Shown piece after piece: positions 34,474 through 47,641 of a DNA stretch of 64,000 bases. The notes under the pieces are model-generated. The model was not told where the DNA came from. It saw nothing but the letters and a program-made list of their open reading frames with translations, and made no database searches. Both the position numbers and the translations under genes were made by a program. Source of the DNA: Formicarius rufipectus (lineage: Eukaryota; Chordata; Aves; Passeriformes; Formicariidae); assembly GCA_013399695.1 (NCBI GenBank), contig VXAU01001345.1, positions 20,439 to 84,438 of the forward strand. Direction: 5' to 3'. The stretch's first letter is position 1, and every line of letters starts with the position of its first letter.

Positions 34474-37400
34474 CTCCACTGGTAATATAACTTATATAAG
34501 AAGTAAACTGTCAGCTGGTAAGAGGAGGATATTAGTCTTCCTATTTGCTGATGAAGAGCTTTTGAACAGAAAAAAATGAAACTGTTTCCTGGATTTCACA
34601 GAAGAAATCAATAGAAAACCCATAGATTAAACCTCTATCTGGATTTGGAATCCAAGTGTCATGGATTTCATCCAGGTTACAAAGTCTTCCTGGTCTCCTG
34701 AAACTTTATTTTGGCAGCTGAGTGCATATTGTTCCTACACTGCCAAAGCTGGGTTAATTTACAGAGATGCAGCATGCTGCATTGATGCTGAGTACTGTTC
34801 CTGCAACCAAAGATAAAGATCTTTATAAAATCAGTGATAAAAAATAACAATAGATGTTGATCAAAGTTCAATAATGATTACTGAAACAAATATTTTCTAA
34901 GGACAAAAAAGGACCCAAAGAAATACAAAAATTGTAAAATTGCAACTTGATTGTAATTTTGTAATTGTAAAATTACAAAAAATTGTAATTGCAACTTGAT
35001 TTATCAGAGAAAAAAATCACAAAAATCCCCACTGCTGAGACTCATGACTGCATGTCAGTGAAGATCTTGATTTTATGTTGAGGTACAGGTGGTGTTCTTA
35101 AACACAAAGAAAAGAAGCTAAGCTTGTATTCTTATTGACTTACTTTTGGAGTACACTAAACCTACTAGATCTTTTTAAAAAAATTCTAACCACTTTTTTT
35201 TTATTTTTCAGCATTATCCATCTGATTCTGTCCTTTTATAGTACTTTTTTATTTTCATTGTGCAATCTTAAAATCAATAAATATACAAATTAAACTTGTC
35301 TTGATCTTTTCTGCATTACAAAGCAAGCAAACTCACTCTCTCAGCATTATTTTGGTGTCCCCTGCTTTTGTTCTCCCTGGTCTAAAATTCTGGGACAGCT
35401 ACTGTCATAGTTATCTGTTGCGTCATTCTGAAATGGTTGTCACACTTCAACAAATAAGAAATCCAGCAACTCTAAACTCATGCATATTATTATTATGACT
35501 TAATTCATCAAATTGTTTGACAATCATTATGCAGCCAGGCCTTGTGATAAGCAACACTTATTGCTTGAGTCCTAATTAATTCAAAGGTATCAAAAGCTGG
35601 GTTTCCCATAGCAACATGGGAACAATTACACAGGTGTCATATAATGAAACATCTGTGTTGGAGTTTAGGACTTTTTTTTTTAGAATCGGGAGCAAAGAAA
35701 ATGCTTCCCAATTATGACTAAAAGGAGATTCATCTTCCTACTAATTTGGCACAAATGGAAAGGTTAGGCTTTTAATTGCTTCAAAGAACAAATTGGACTA
35801 ATACAGTAAGAATAAAAGAGCAAGTCCTCAGAGTGCTGGTGTAAAGAGCAATGCAGTCCTTAATTTTGTATTAACCAAAAGTAATCAAAAGACATTTATA
35901 CAGAAATAAACAGAACTGTGAGCAATCTGTTTCCACTTGGTGTGTTTAGACCTTAAATCGCAATTCACTGGAACTTGTTTTATGTGATAAGCATTCTAGA
36001 GCAAACACACAGCAGGTGCTTGCCATTGAAGTTTGAAGTTGACTTTTATGTTTCCTCTCAAAGGAGTAGCAACTTGTGGTTTTGCTCTCTGTCAGTTCAT
36101 GGGAGGTAAGAAAGAAAGCAAACACAAGAAACTTTCTTTTTTAGGTGTCCTGCACAAGAGCTAACCTTGTATGTGCTCACCTTTTCAAGTACTGCTCAAG
36201 CAAGTTCCATTTGAGCTGTTACCTTGAAGGAGTGAGAAGCCATGGCCTTTGCAGTTTGTGTGCAGACCCAGTGGGTGAAGGGCTCTTCTCCAGGAGCTCA
36301 GTTGCCAGCATAGCTCCTCACTAGTTTTTTATTTTAATTCAGCTTACTTTCAAACTTTTTGTTTGACCCTATAGCTTATCCCTTTATAGAACAAAGCATC
36401 CCAGTATCAGAGTGGAGATGTCCTTCTGTGTCTTGCTATGCTGTACGTTTCATAAAATCAGTAACACTATACAGAAAGATATATCACATTATCAGCCATT
36501 TTCAGGGGTAGGTATCACTGACACAGTTTTCAAAATCTAGAAGTACTCTTAAACTTTAAGGCTTAGAACATTAGCATACAAAAACATTCTTATGAAGAAG
36601 ATTGGAAAATAAATTTTCAGTCAAGGCTTTTTGCTTTCAGAAGAAATCTGGATTTTCTACTAATTTGTTTTTGATAAGAAGTGTTTACTTTCTTGGAAAG
36701 CTCTTCAAGTGTTTGCAAAGGAATTTTTTGGGTGAGAAAAAAATTAATTATTTTTCAGATACATTCGTTCTGTCTTACAGAAGAACTAAACAAAATAAAA
36801 TCTTTGAGTATGTGTCAATATGAAAGGATAATTAGTTAAAGATTTAGTAGTTGCAAGGCCAAAAATTATAAGTAAAAGTCTAAATTCTATTTGGCATTCT
36901 GTGAAGGTTAACATTCAGAATGTAATGGTGCAGATATGGAAATCATCCTTGTTTACATAGGAACATAAATAAGATGTTGCATTGGAACAACTTATAGGTC
37001 TTTCAGCACTGTTCTTATCCTTGAAAAGTGTTGCAACAGCCATACCATGTGTCTCCTGACCTCATGAAGATGGAAGATCTGTTACTGATTGTATGCAGTA
37101 TTGCAATGCAGAAAATAAATAATATCTCAGATTATGAGTTCTGATGAACAATAGGAGTCCTCCTCTAACTGATAATTCAATGCTTTCTATTTCCTTTTCT
37201 TACTCCCTACTACCAGAAAGAAATCTTTAACATCACTTCAGCATTGTTTTAGCTGCCTTTTAGGGCCCTATGTATACAGCGCACTTCATGTGGCATTTGT
37301 GGGGGTGGGTGATTAACAGCCAGATACAGAATTGACTGGCTTTGGTCTGCACTTGATGAAAGACAGGTTTCCCAGTCTTTCCCATATGTTCCCTTTATAT

Positions 37401-40400
37401 ACTGAAAAAGAAGGAGAAGGAGGCAGATATATGAGAGAAACAAGATGTATGGTAAAGTAGAAGTTTGTTTCTTGATTTATGTAATATATTTATGGACTCT
37501 TTTGTAAGAGTTGTGGAGCCGTGGAACCTGTTCAGGAAGGTAATGATTGTTGTGTGAAGTCTCATTCCTCATTTGTCATTGTGGTCTTTGCACTAAGACT
37601 CAATCTACTTGCTTGTTTACTTGGTAAGGCCGATGGCTAGTTTGCTAGAGATCCAGGAGGATGCTTACCGGTGGCCACAAAGACTCGAATACTCTCTTAA
37701 TCTGAGCAAATGATATGGCAAAGCTGTATAGAGTTTCTGTGCCTTAGTTCCCCAGCTGTAAAATAGAAATAATATCGCAGCTTTACTTTAGAGGGGTGAT
37801 ATGAAGACAATCATGCTAAAATCTATGAAGCATTTGGTTATTATGGTAGTGACAGTTCAGAATCGTAGAAAATTTAGACAAATGGAGCTCTCCCTTTTCA
37901 ATGACATTTTGTTTTGTGACTTTTAGTTTTTTAAAATTGAAAATTATTGTGATGAAAGCATATGATTTTTCTCTTCTGAAGAAGTTAGCAATATCCACAG
38001 ACAGGTGTGTGAGCATGTAAAAAAGGAAGATCAATAAGATTAATGTCATATTATATGAACCCATAATAAAGCAATACCAGATGACCTGTGAGGCAAGTGC
38101 AGAGATATTCTAATGATATGACATTTCTTGCCAGTAAAGTCATTAACCTCATAACAATACAAGTCCTTTTATATTAGAAGAACTTTTGAGTGATTCCTTT
38201 AGGAGCTGACTATACAAATAACAGTCCCAATTTACTTCATTAAAGCTCATCCTGTTCAGCATATTTTTTTTTTAATATCAAATTTCTTCTTGGTTGGAAA
38301 CATATATAACAAACTTCAGTTAATGTCTTCCTAATATAGCAAGACAGGTATAGTATAATATGCTTTACAAGCTATTTATCTTCAGGAGGTACCTAGTCTG
38401 TCTTACTTATGCAATAAATAATTAATGATGTAGCATAAAGCACATAATTGCCTTGCCTTAGATAAAGTATATGTTCATATGCTGTCATGAGGTTGTGGGA
38501 AATTGTGCTTTGACAATTGTTAAATAAAAAATCAAACACCTTATATCTAGAAGAACAAGGAGAAAGAAATGCAAGAGGAGCTCAAGGGCACTAATGTGGG
38601 GAAGGTTGGAAGGTGAAGAAAGAGAATTGGTAACAATCTAAGCATCATAAACTTGATGGAATAGATTTCATATATTCGTACACAAAGCTTCTTTCTTCAG
38701 TGCATCTTGATACTTTTGCACTGGAATGTTCTTAGCCTCCTAAATTTGCCTTTGAGCAAATTTAGTGGCCCTAGAAACAGGAGAAGTAATCCATTTTACT
38801 GAGTGGTATGGACAACTCTTGTATTTGTAACTCTAAACTATGTGAGGGTTGCATGCTAGTGGCAGATGTTGCAAGCATCCTGGGGAGTACTGGTGAGGAG
38901 TTTTCATAAGCAGTAGGCTGCTCTTGGAGTTGGGTGAAAGACTTCTCACTTGTCTTGTCACTGGCAGCTTTTAACTTGTAAAAAAGTGTTAATAAGTTCC
39001 TTTTGGGAAAAAAAAAATGATTTTGTTGTTGTTTTACTATAGTTCAACACAGGTGGAAAGGCTAAGAGTAGCACATTTGGCATGGAAATGTTTAGTTCTT
39101 CTGTTGTTCTGATATCCATTTCTAAGATAAGTATTGTCTGTCTCCTCTCTTGCTGTAGTCAAAGACTGTAATGTTTGGACAGTCTGACAAGTGTACTGAA
39201 AAACAGTGAGAATTCTCAGTTCTGCTCTTTAATTACTTCTATCAAGTTGATACAGCTTGTATGACTCTACATTTTGTAAGTATTGTTTTATTCATCACTT
39301 TTACCCCAAGGCCAATTTGGTTCTTGCTTCTGTAGAAAATCTTAATGGATCACACCTACAAATAAATCCTATGAAAATAATAATCAATCTGAAGTTTTGT
39401 ATGAATCAACACACTTCAGTAGCTGAACGTAACTTGTGACTTAGTGATTTTTTTTTTCATTATATTCTCATATCTTGAGAGAATAATATTGAAATATTTT
39501 GGTCTAAGCATCTGTTGTCATAGAGATAGTGTCAAGATGTCTGTTAAAGTTCATGTTTATTATGATAATCTTAAATAGATGCTATAATAACAGTAAAAAG
39601 GTATTTATGTAAACTGAAAAGCTAATTTTTTCAAATAAACTAGTACACTAGATTTTACATATTACATTTACTAGGGATGTTACTGCATTACTCTATTTTT
39701 CTGTCAGTTTGTAACTGCGGGGGATCTTTTTCCTGGGGGAAGCAGTCAGCTGTATATGGCTGATGAGAAAATCCAAAGTGATAGTCTGTAACAAATTGTG
39801 TTATAATCTTTATCGTTTTACAAGGAAATAGATTTTACAGGGAACTATGGTTTTTGCATTACATGCAAAACAACCTCATTGTAAACATTTGATTTTAGTT
39901 CAGTCATGAAATCTTTAGTGCCAGCTCAATGACTATGTAAATTTCTTGGAGTCAGAAGTTGGAAGCATTAATTACTGGCCTTTGTGCTTACAACTGACTT
40001 TAGAATTGTTCAATTCATTATGTTGCTTTCACAATAAATCCCATTAGCAAAGAAGCTTGTCATTCAAAATGACATCATGTATTTTGTCTTGATTAAGACT
40101 AAGAGTCAAGAAAGCTGGCCCAGCAAAGAATCTCTGACACTCTCCATGTTTAGAGGTCCTGGCAGTCCTCTGCTGATTAAAACCTTCTATAAAATTACCT
40201 CTAGTGTTACACAATCATTTTGTAAGATTTCAAGTGTCGCAATTCCCTCTATTTTCTACAGTATTCCAGTTTCAGTGTTACCAACTCCCTGTGAAAAGGA
40301 GGTGATGAATCAAATACTATAGTGCTATGTCCAGTCTTACAAAATGTATCTTACAGGCTGTTAAAATAATCAGTGCCTTTTGCTGACTGAAGTATATGGC

Positions 40401-40539
40401 ATCTTTTCTTCCATCTTTTGCAATGTCAGAGTTCCATTACTAGACACTGGTAACCATATTGGAGATTTCCCCCTATAATAAACAAGATTGGAATCTGTGA
40501 AATAATAGCTGTCACGTGAAAGGTGGGAATTTAGACTTT
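34474..40539. other. AT-rich non-coding DNA, nothing recognised
   Basis: About 6 kb with no supported gene or known element. Minor features: a local duplication and palindrome of TTGTAAAATTGCAACTTGATT-like sequence at about 34930-35003, and short T or A runs. No promoter, CpG-rich stretch or long frame is seen. Confidence 0.5.
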
Positions 40540-41148
40540 TGCCTGTCAATACCCCCAGGAAAGTCCAGACCCTGATGTCCCGCTGTCTGTCAGCATCTCG
40601 TAATGAGACTCTTCACCAACAGATTCACAAGGTTGGAGGCCACCCTTTCAGGAGGGACTTGACAGGGCAGTGGGTCCTGTCAAGGCGCTTTCCACTGCTG
40701 GAAACTGCAAGAACTCACTTGAACAGTTTCAGAATAACACTTTATTAATACAAATTGTGACAGATCAATAAGGTTCGGGAGTTTTCAGTGACAGTGTCTG
40801 CTGCAAAAATATATTTTAAAGCAATCTCCTGATACATATCTTAAGGAAGCACAGGCTCTGATACAAAGCAGTCTACTGATATGCTATAGGGTAACCACAA
40901 GAAAAAGCCTTAGTAGTAAAAGCAACATTTAACCTGCATAGGATATATTTCTCAGCAAAGGTGTCCCTCTGGAGGGAGAAAGAGATGGGTTCAGCCCATC
41001 AGCTGACCCCTTTCCCACTTTCCCCTTATTCCCAACTTACTTTTATACTATTCTCTTTATATTTGGGTGGTGTTTGAGTGACTCTAGTCATAAATACCTT
41101 TTATTTCTGATTGGACGCAATCAGGGTGTGATAAAATATCACGGTACA
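40540..41148 (-). mobile_element. Probable solo LTR, minus strand
   Basis: On the minus strand it would begin TGTACCGTGATATTTTATCA, with a CCAAT box (GCGTCCAATCAG), a TATAAAA box (complement of 41041-41047), a GC-richer block of CCTTTCCC/CTCTTTCTCCC type, and an AATAAA signal (complement of 40741-40746). A U5-like region with GCCTTGACAGG and repeated CCTGTCAAG motifs follows. The order of promoter, polyadenylation signal and GC-rich end is that of an LTR, and several blocks recall passerine ERV LTRs. The ends are approximate and no target duplication was found. No internal viral genes adjoin. Confidence 0.6.
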
Positions 41149-42034
41149 TTTAAAGAAAACACTTTTAATATTAGTCTTTGGGAGCTATTTTTACTTATTT
41201 TGAAGTTTTGTAATAGATTTTAAACATGTTTTGAAGCTTTTCTCTGCAAACATAAGGACTGGGCACTTTTTGTTGCTTTAAATGAGACTCCCATGTATAC
41301 ACTTTGTTTCAGTGAGCTGTTTTTAGGAAGAACACAAAATATTTTGAGTATTGCAGTATAATTATCAGAATTGTTGACATTGTGAGTCCAAATGTGGTAC
41401 TCAGCTGCTCTCAAGTATGCGGCAAGTATGAAGTATACATGAAATAAGTCATAAGGATACAAAATACACTAGTCTTAAAAATTGAGAGATGCTTTTTTGT
41501 AACTGAAAGTAACATTATTTGAAAATAATTGTTGCCTCATAGAAGAGTCTAGTTCCTTTCTACTCTCCCCACTTGAGACCAGTAATAGATGTAAAGAAGA
41601 AGAATATATATTCTTCTTAACTTGTAATTTAAAAGGCAGTAGAATTTAGAAGAAGGGAGGGGGAAAAGGTAGTGAGGGTGTTCTGAAACAGAACAGAAGG
41701 TAGAATAATAAATTGTATTGGGGAATTCAAAGTCATTGTCTTATAATAGTAAGACACATCATTTCATTCTTTCTTCTTTCAATTAATTTTAACACATTTC
41801 AAATGCCTTGAAACTTCTATTTGAATTATATTTTTGACTCTGTGCCAAACATTTGCCTTTTAATTCTAACATTATCAGCTTTCAAGTTAAATATCATAAA
41901 CAGAAATATCACCATCTGGTAATGTCATTCATAATAAAGATATTGTCAGAAAGGATGTGGAAAGATTTATTCAATCTCTTGTAATAATCCAATATCATGA
42001 GGACTAAGGTATGCACCAAAATATATTTCAGTCT
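41149..42034. other. AT-rich non-coding DNA, nothing recognised
   Basis: No gene or known repeat is seen. Confidence 0.5.
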
Positions 42035-42260
42035 TCTTTTTTTTTTTTTTTAATAAAATGTTTTATTCTCTCTGTCCCTCTCTCTTTTTTTTTTTTTTTT
42101 TTTTTATTTTTCACTTTCAATCCCCCCNNNNNNNNTTTTTCATTTTCACATTCCATGCCTCCAATCTCCCATCAAAAAAAAGAAAAAAAAAAAGTTTCCA
42201 ACCAAAATCCCTCAATGCCCTTCCCCCAAAAACTAAAAGCCCAAACCCACAACAACAAAA
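42035..42260. repeat. T runs, 8-base gap and C/A-rich low-quality sequence
   Basis: Two T runs (about 42037-42051 and 42085-42105) are followed by CCCCCC, eight N (42128-42135), and then a C/A-rich stretch with many doubled or tripled C. The texture is unlike the surrounding DNA and suggests unreliable base calls after a homopolymer. The long frame across it is not credible. Confidence 0.7.
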
Positions 42261-44589
42261 TATGCTTTAAATCCTTAAGTGTGGGAGGTTTATTTTTATT
42301 TTTTTCCTTTTCACTGTTTTACAAGGGAGGGGGGAAAGATAAAAAAGGTATCAATTCGTGGATATATATTTCAGAATCAAATTTCTGATATTTTAGTTAG
42401 TCATACTCCATTGTTCTTCATATAAATTTGACGAATAAATAATTCTGCAAGACATTTTTCACTTAGTACAGAGAATTGAACCATTTCATTTTTTCCTGGT
42501 CCTGTTCACCCACTTCAGTCAGACATATATGCAGCCATTTTGTAACTGAAACTGCAGTTTATGCATCATTGACAGTTGATCTGAGTTGGTGGCCAATGAT
42601 TTATATAATTTGAGGTCACACTTGATGATCCTCTGGTTTCCCTTCTGAACTTGCTCCTGTGGTTGTGAGGCCTGTGACTGTCAATGGTATGGTGTGTCAG
42701 TCTGCAATACATCTGTTGTTCCTCTTTCTGTGCACTGGATTTGTAATTAGACCTTGTGAAATACTGACAGTTTGTGAAGGAGCAGCTGCAAAAACATTCA
42801 GTTCAAAGGATACTGTTAAAAACAAGGGCAATTTCTATTCAGTCTTGTTAAAGCTTCTCTCTTTTTAACTCTAGTTCAAGCTAAGTTATATGAAGAGTTA
42901 CCAGCTGTGTAGCATTGATTTGAAGAGTAATAATGTTCTTGAAGATGCACTTCTAAAACTTAGATGAAAACTGAGTATATTGCCCAATGCCGGTGTCCAT
43001 CAACTAAGGGTGAGAGGTTCAATTATATTTTTTCTTCCAAACTTCCATCAAAACTTCTACATGAGCTGTGCAGTATCATGGTATCCTTTTCTTCCTTCGC
43101 TTCACAAGTGTTATGCAATTCCTGCATGTGCTAGTGTGTGTGCAGACTATGATATACCTCTGGAGATTATCATATACCTTTTTTTTTTTCTCCTAAACCT
43201 CATTGTTTCAAATATCATCAATCAAAAAAGAATGGCTACATTTCAGTTTGTCATTGTAAAAAATATACTGTTATTGAACATAAGTAACTGTTTGCTTACA
43301 AATAGGCTATTTCTGTTTCTGGACTGGTATGTCCCATTATAGTCCCAAAACACAGCTCCAGCTATCAATATTACTCTTGCAAGAAGATTGAAATTTCATT
43401 TGCCCTCACAGCAAATGATATTGGGCCTTTACAAGGAGGATGTCAGACTGTATTTTAAGCTTGATATTGATCACACGAATGGGTTAGAAATGTTGGATAG
43501 GAGTACACGATCATACATTTTGGAAGATTATCTAGATGGCAGGTAATAGGATGCATTTTTAAATATAGGGTGTGCCCTTTGTACATACAAACTGACTTAC
43601 ACTGAATCTTACCCTTGTATTTTTGACAGTGAATAGTATAGAATTTCACATAAATCTTGACCTCAAGGTCACTTGTACATTGCCATGTAGATTCAGTCAG
43701 TGAGTAGGTATTATAAGTCGTGTTTTGAGACAGTCAGAATTTTGATCTGACTGCCAGCATATGTGCTGGCTTCTTTGGAAATGCCTCTATCAATAGAGAA
43801 AATAGTTATGCTTTAAGTAATTAATTCTATTTAGGCTCTATTATGATCCCATTCTGACAGTGCTGAATCAATATATTTTGATAGTTCTGCATTAAATGCT
43901 TTGGAATTTCTATTCCATGAGAAATTCTTCAGCAGCAATGTTTATTTTATTTTTACTTTTCTTGAATAATAACTAAGTACTCTCGTAATTCTAGTTTTTC
44001 CCAGAGAAGAAAATTTAACTTTCAGAACAACTCTAATAAACAGTGGTGCTAGTTTAGTTTAAGTGACAGACCCATTCCTGCTTGAAAAGCAGTACTTTTC
44101 CATACTTGAAAAGGATTTTGAGAATTGTTTGTGTATTTTCTTGCTGAGTTTGGCTAATATTGCCTCTCTTTCACAAGGGGACTCAATATCTCTGTCCTCC
44201 CACTGTTTGGTCTCAGTAAGATATCTCTTCTGTTTTACTGAGACAACTGATCAAGGGCAGTTCTCTATTATGCCAGGGCAAGACCCACTTGGACATTTTT
44301 ACCAGTAAGGATATCAAAGAGAAGCTCAAGATTTCCCAGAAAATTGTTGTACAGATAGTAAATATCAGGTAGTAAGTATGTCAGAGATGGTCTACTGGAT
44401 GCGAAAGAAGATGCACTAATTCCACAAGGAAGCATAATGTTAAGAAGAATATGAAAGGAAATTTTATGGGTGCCTTTTACTTTTGATTTTGCCTGTTTGG
44501 GACTGTTGTCTTTGGGGATCAAAAGGGAGCAGGACAGAATTTTTTGAGTGGTGTTTGTTCTGCTGTGGAGAAACAGGCTAATTATTCTA
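42261..44589. other. AT-rich non-coding DNA, nothing recognised
   Basis: No gene or known repeat is seen. The largest plus-strand frame (42980-43342) has no supporting signals. Confidence 0.5.
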
Positions 44590-44661
44590 GTTATTACTGG
44601 AGGGGAGATGAAGTTATTACTGGAGGGCAGCTGAAGTTATTACTGGTGGTTGAGAGCTGAA
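44590..44661. repeat. Three-unit tandem repeat, 23-26 base unit
   Basis: GTTATTACTGGAGGGGAGATGAA is followed by a near-identical 23-base unit (44613-44635) and a 26-base unit with GTGGTTGAGAG (44636-44661). Each starts GTTATTACTGG and ends TGAA. Confidence 0.9.
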
Positions 44662-46741
44662 GTTAAACAGCTCCAATTCTTTGTAAGGGGATAATACCAT
44701 GTTGGAATCTGTTCCTGGTACAGAAAAGTCTACGTATCTGATCTCCTTTGTCAATTCTTTCCCACTCATGTTTCTTACTGTAAGTCTTATATTGATGTAA
44801 CATGTCTTGTTATATTTTAATTTTTGTTTGTTTGTTTTTTGTTTGGTTTTGTTTCTGTTTTGTTTTGTTTTGTTTTTTTAAGAAAGCTTTGGTACATGTA
44901 GGGTAAGTCTTTTGGTCAAAGTAACCTGTAACAGCACAGAATTGTAATTAAAATTAGTTAGTTCTCTTTGCAGTCTTCAAGACAGACTTGTATAGATTCA
45001 AATCACCCTGGGCTGATTTCCCTGTCTGTCAAATGGAAATGAAGTGTCTTGGGAAGAAGTATCATGAGGAGTGATACCCCTGATAATGATTTGAAAATGA
45101 GCATCCAGTGTAGGCACAAGATAGAACTTTTGAGGGCGATACAGGAATAAAAAGAGCAAATTGTAAAGGTGATTGCTATATAGCATTACATATTTCCCCT
45201 CTTCCCCAAAGTAATTTGGTTTATATTGCACTACCTTCTGATAGATTTGGGTTTTTTTTCCCTTATTTTTTTGATTCCTTCTCGAGATACCTTTAAAAAA
45301 TGTATGTTTCTAGCTTTCTATAAGTCATAGATGGCACTGACTATAAACTCTGAAGCACTTTGCTACTTAATATTCTACATGTGCCAGGATGATCACTTCA
45401 GCTGCACTGTACAGTTTAAGGTTTCTGCATGATAACTGTTTTTGTTTTCTTCTCCAAAGGGTTTTAAGTTTGATTTCCTATGGCCCTGAGGTTATCTGCT
45501 TATAGCTCATCTGCCAGTAATTTTGAACTCTTTAATTGTAACTAAATTTTAGATGGGATTGGAAGACTTCCCCTTCCCTCATCAATTAGCTCTGCTAGTG
45601 AGGAAAAAGCAAGCATTTATTAATCTTGTCAATTAACTATTACCAAACACTAGGCTTTTTCAGCACACTGAGCAAGAAAGTCCATGCTTTCCACAAGCCA
45701 TGGTATGCTTATCTCTGGCAGAAATGTTCTTCCTTGTCTCTTGGCATGAAGAATTAATACTAAAACAATGGGAAGGAAAACTAAGAAAGTAGATACATAT
45801 CTGTAAACAATCTTCATCAGTTGAATGGCTTCTTTTTTGTCATTTCTGTCAAACATTTCCATTCTGGATATCTTTTTTTGTTGTTGTTTTGTTTGTTTGG
45901 TTTTTTTTTGTTATATTTTTGAGATCATTTCCTTCCTTTATATCTTTATTTTTTAATAGTATTTACTTCCAAAAGCCCTTCATTCCCATCCTAAATCTGT
46001 GTCAACTTTGCATGAGTTTTCATGAAGCTTCTCTTCCTTCCAGTATCTGCTAATTTGTTTCTGTCACTCTGTGAAAATCAAAATTGTATTTGCTATACAG
46101 TCTGATCAATCATCTTGTGGAAATCGTGTTCCTAACTATTCCTAAAACATACTTAGGTTTTTCTGTTGTTGTTGTGGATGGAGTGTTTGGTTTGGGTTTT
46201 TGTTTAGTTTTTTTGGTTTGGTAGGTTGGTAGCTTTTTTATGAAAAAAAAACCCCACCTCATTACAGGCTTTATTGGAAATGTTTGTGTATTTTGTTGGA
46301 AATCTTGAATCCAACAATTTTTGAACAGGTCTGATTTTTTTCAACCAACAATCAGCTGAAGCCTTACTAATAAGTTCTTCCAGTACTAGTGTGGACTTTG
46401 AGAACAGATCAAAAGAGTATTCTGTATGATTCTCAGAGTATGTGAATATTGCCTTTAAGGAATATACACATGAAAAAAACATCTAAATTGCCATAAGAGA
46501 GTATTTCATCTGTTTCACTCTTTTCTACATGTCATTGACTGAAAATCTTCATATTTAGTCACACAGTAGGTTCAGAAGTAATTTTTGTTTCTCTTTATTC
46601 TTTTCTCTTATATCTTTCTATTTTTCCTTGTCCGATGAACTCTTTCCTTCTCTCTTGTTATATTATGCATCTGGTGAGGCAGAGAGATATAAACAATCTC
46701 AAATATATTCAATTCTCATTGGAAATGACCACAAGGAAATG
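44662..46741. other. AT-rich non-coding DNA with T/G tracts
   Basis: T/G-rich low complexity lies at 44821-44880 and about 45874-45913. A 70-codon minus-strand frame at 45650-45862 has a hydrophobic helix but weak splice context and is not called. Confidence 0.5.
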
Positions 46742-46821
46742 AAAAAAAAAAAAAAAAAAANAAAAAAACAAAAAAACAAAAAACAAACAAACAAAAAAAA
46801 AAAAAAAAAAAAAAAAAAACA
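46742..46821. repeat. A-rich low-complexity tract with one N (46761)
   Basis: Long A runs with CAAA interruptions and a single undetermined base. Confidence 0.9.
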
Positions 46822-46956
46822 AAAGCAGGAATTGGGCTATAGAAATCATACGCCAAATTAAAGGAGTATAAAAAACCCTCAAAATAAATAAAGATTAACT
46901 TACATTTTTGACACCCTTGTTTTCCATCATTGGGTCTAAAAGAGAAATTTGGATTA

Positions 46957-47641
46957 TGTAGTGGTTTAGAGTTAAACTGGCAGGAGAAATGAATCCAACA
47001 CAGAACGGGATTGCAAGTAAGAACAACAATTTAATAAAAGATCACAAAATACACTGATACAGAAGGAAAATTCATTTGTGCCACAAAAACACCAAGTGTA
47101 CAGCCCAGCACAGTGGGGCACAAGCAGAATGGAGCTCACCAAGCTCTGTGCTGAGCACCATGTAGCCCCGCCCCGAGTTCAAAGTGAAAAGAAAACAAGA
47201 AACAAACCTGCTGGTGAAAATGACGGTTGCAGTCTGGTGGCAATCTCAGTCTGGTCGAGGTTCTGGTCTTCCTCTGGATCCGAAGAGAGCCCCCAATCCC
47301 AAATTTCAAGCTTATATCCTCTTGGGCTCAAATGGGAACGCCCAGTCCAGCCCCCTGGGCGGAGACTTTCACAATGGGTGATTTACTCTGTGAGGTGAAC
47401 AATGGCATATTTTTGGCATCACTGATGGCCCATTAGTCGATATGACCTCTCAGATGGGTGTGGAGGCAGGAGAACTTCCTTATCTCACAGTTCCTAAACA
47501 CCCAGCTGACGGGTTGGGTGTACCTTAGACAATTGCTGCCAATGGGCCATTGTGAGCAGTTCATGGGAAAAAATGACATAGAGCGTTTAGAATACACACC
47601 CACACAGTGACAAACTGATCCTGGCTACTAAAATCAGGACA
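46957..47641 (-). mobile_element. Solo LTR, minus strand, with near-perfect target duplication
   Basis: The plus strand runs from TGTAGTGGTTTAGAG to AAAATCAGGACA, a TG...CA pair. The flanks GATTA (46952-46956) and AATTA (47642-47646) agree at four of five bases, as expected for a 5-base target duplication. Reversed, the element has a TATA-like GGATATAAG (complement of 47311-47319), an ATTAAA signal near 47030, and the blocks TGTCACTGTGTGGGTGTG and CCCATTGGCAGCAATTG known from passerine ERV LTRs. It is GC-richer than its flanks. Length is 685 bases. No viral genes remain. The 106-codon plus-strand frame inside it is incidental. Confidence 0.85.

Noticed and set aside
42980..43342. 120-codon plus-strand frame
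   Set aside because: Its hydrophobic, AT-driven composition and lack of flanking signals make chance the better explanation.
45650..45862. Minus-strand 70-codon frame with a hydrophobic helix
   Set aside because: The upstream splice context is poor (no pyrimidine tract), there is no family resemblance, and the length is ordinary for chance.
47078..47436. Overlapping plus-strand frames up to 106 codons
   Set aside because: They lie inside the minus-strand solo LTR; GC-richer LTR sequence gives longer chance frames.
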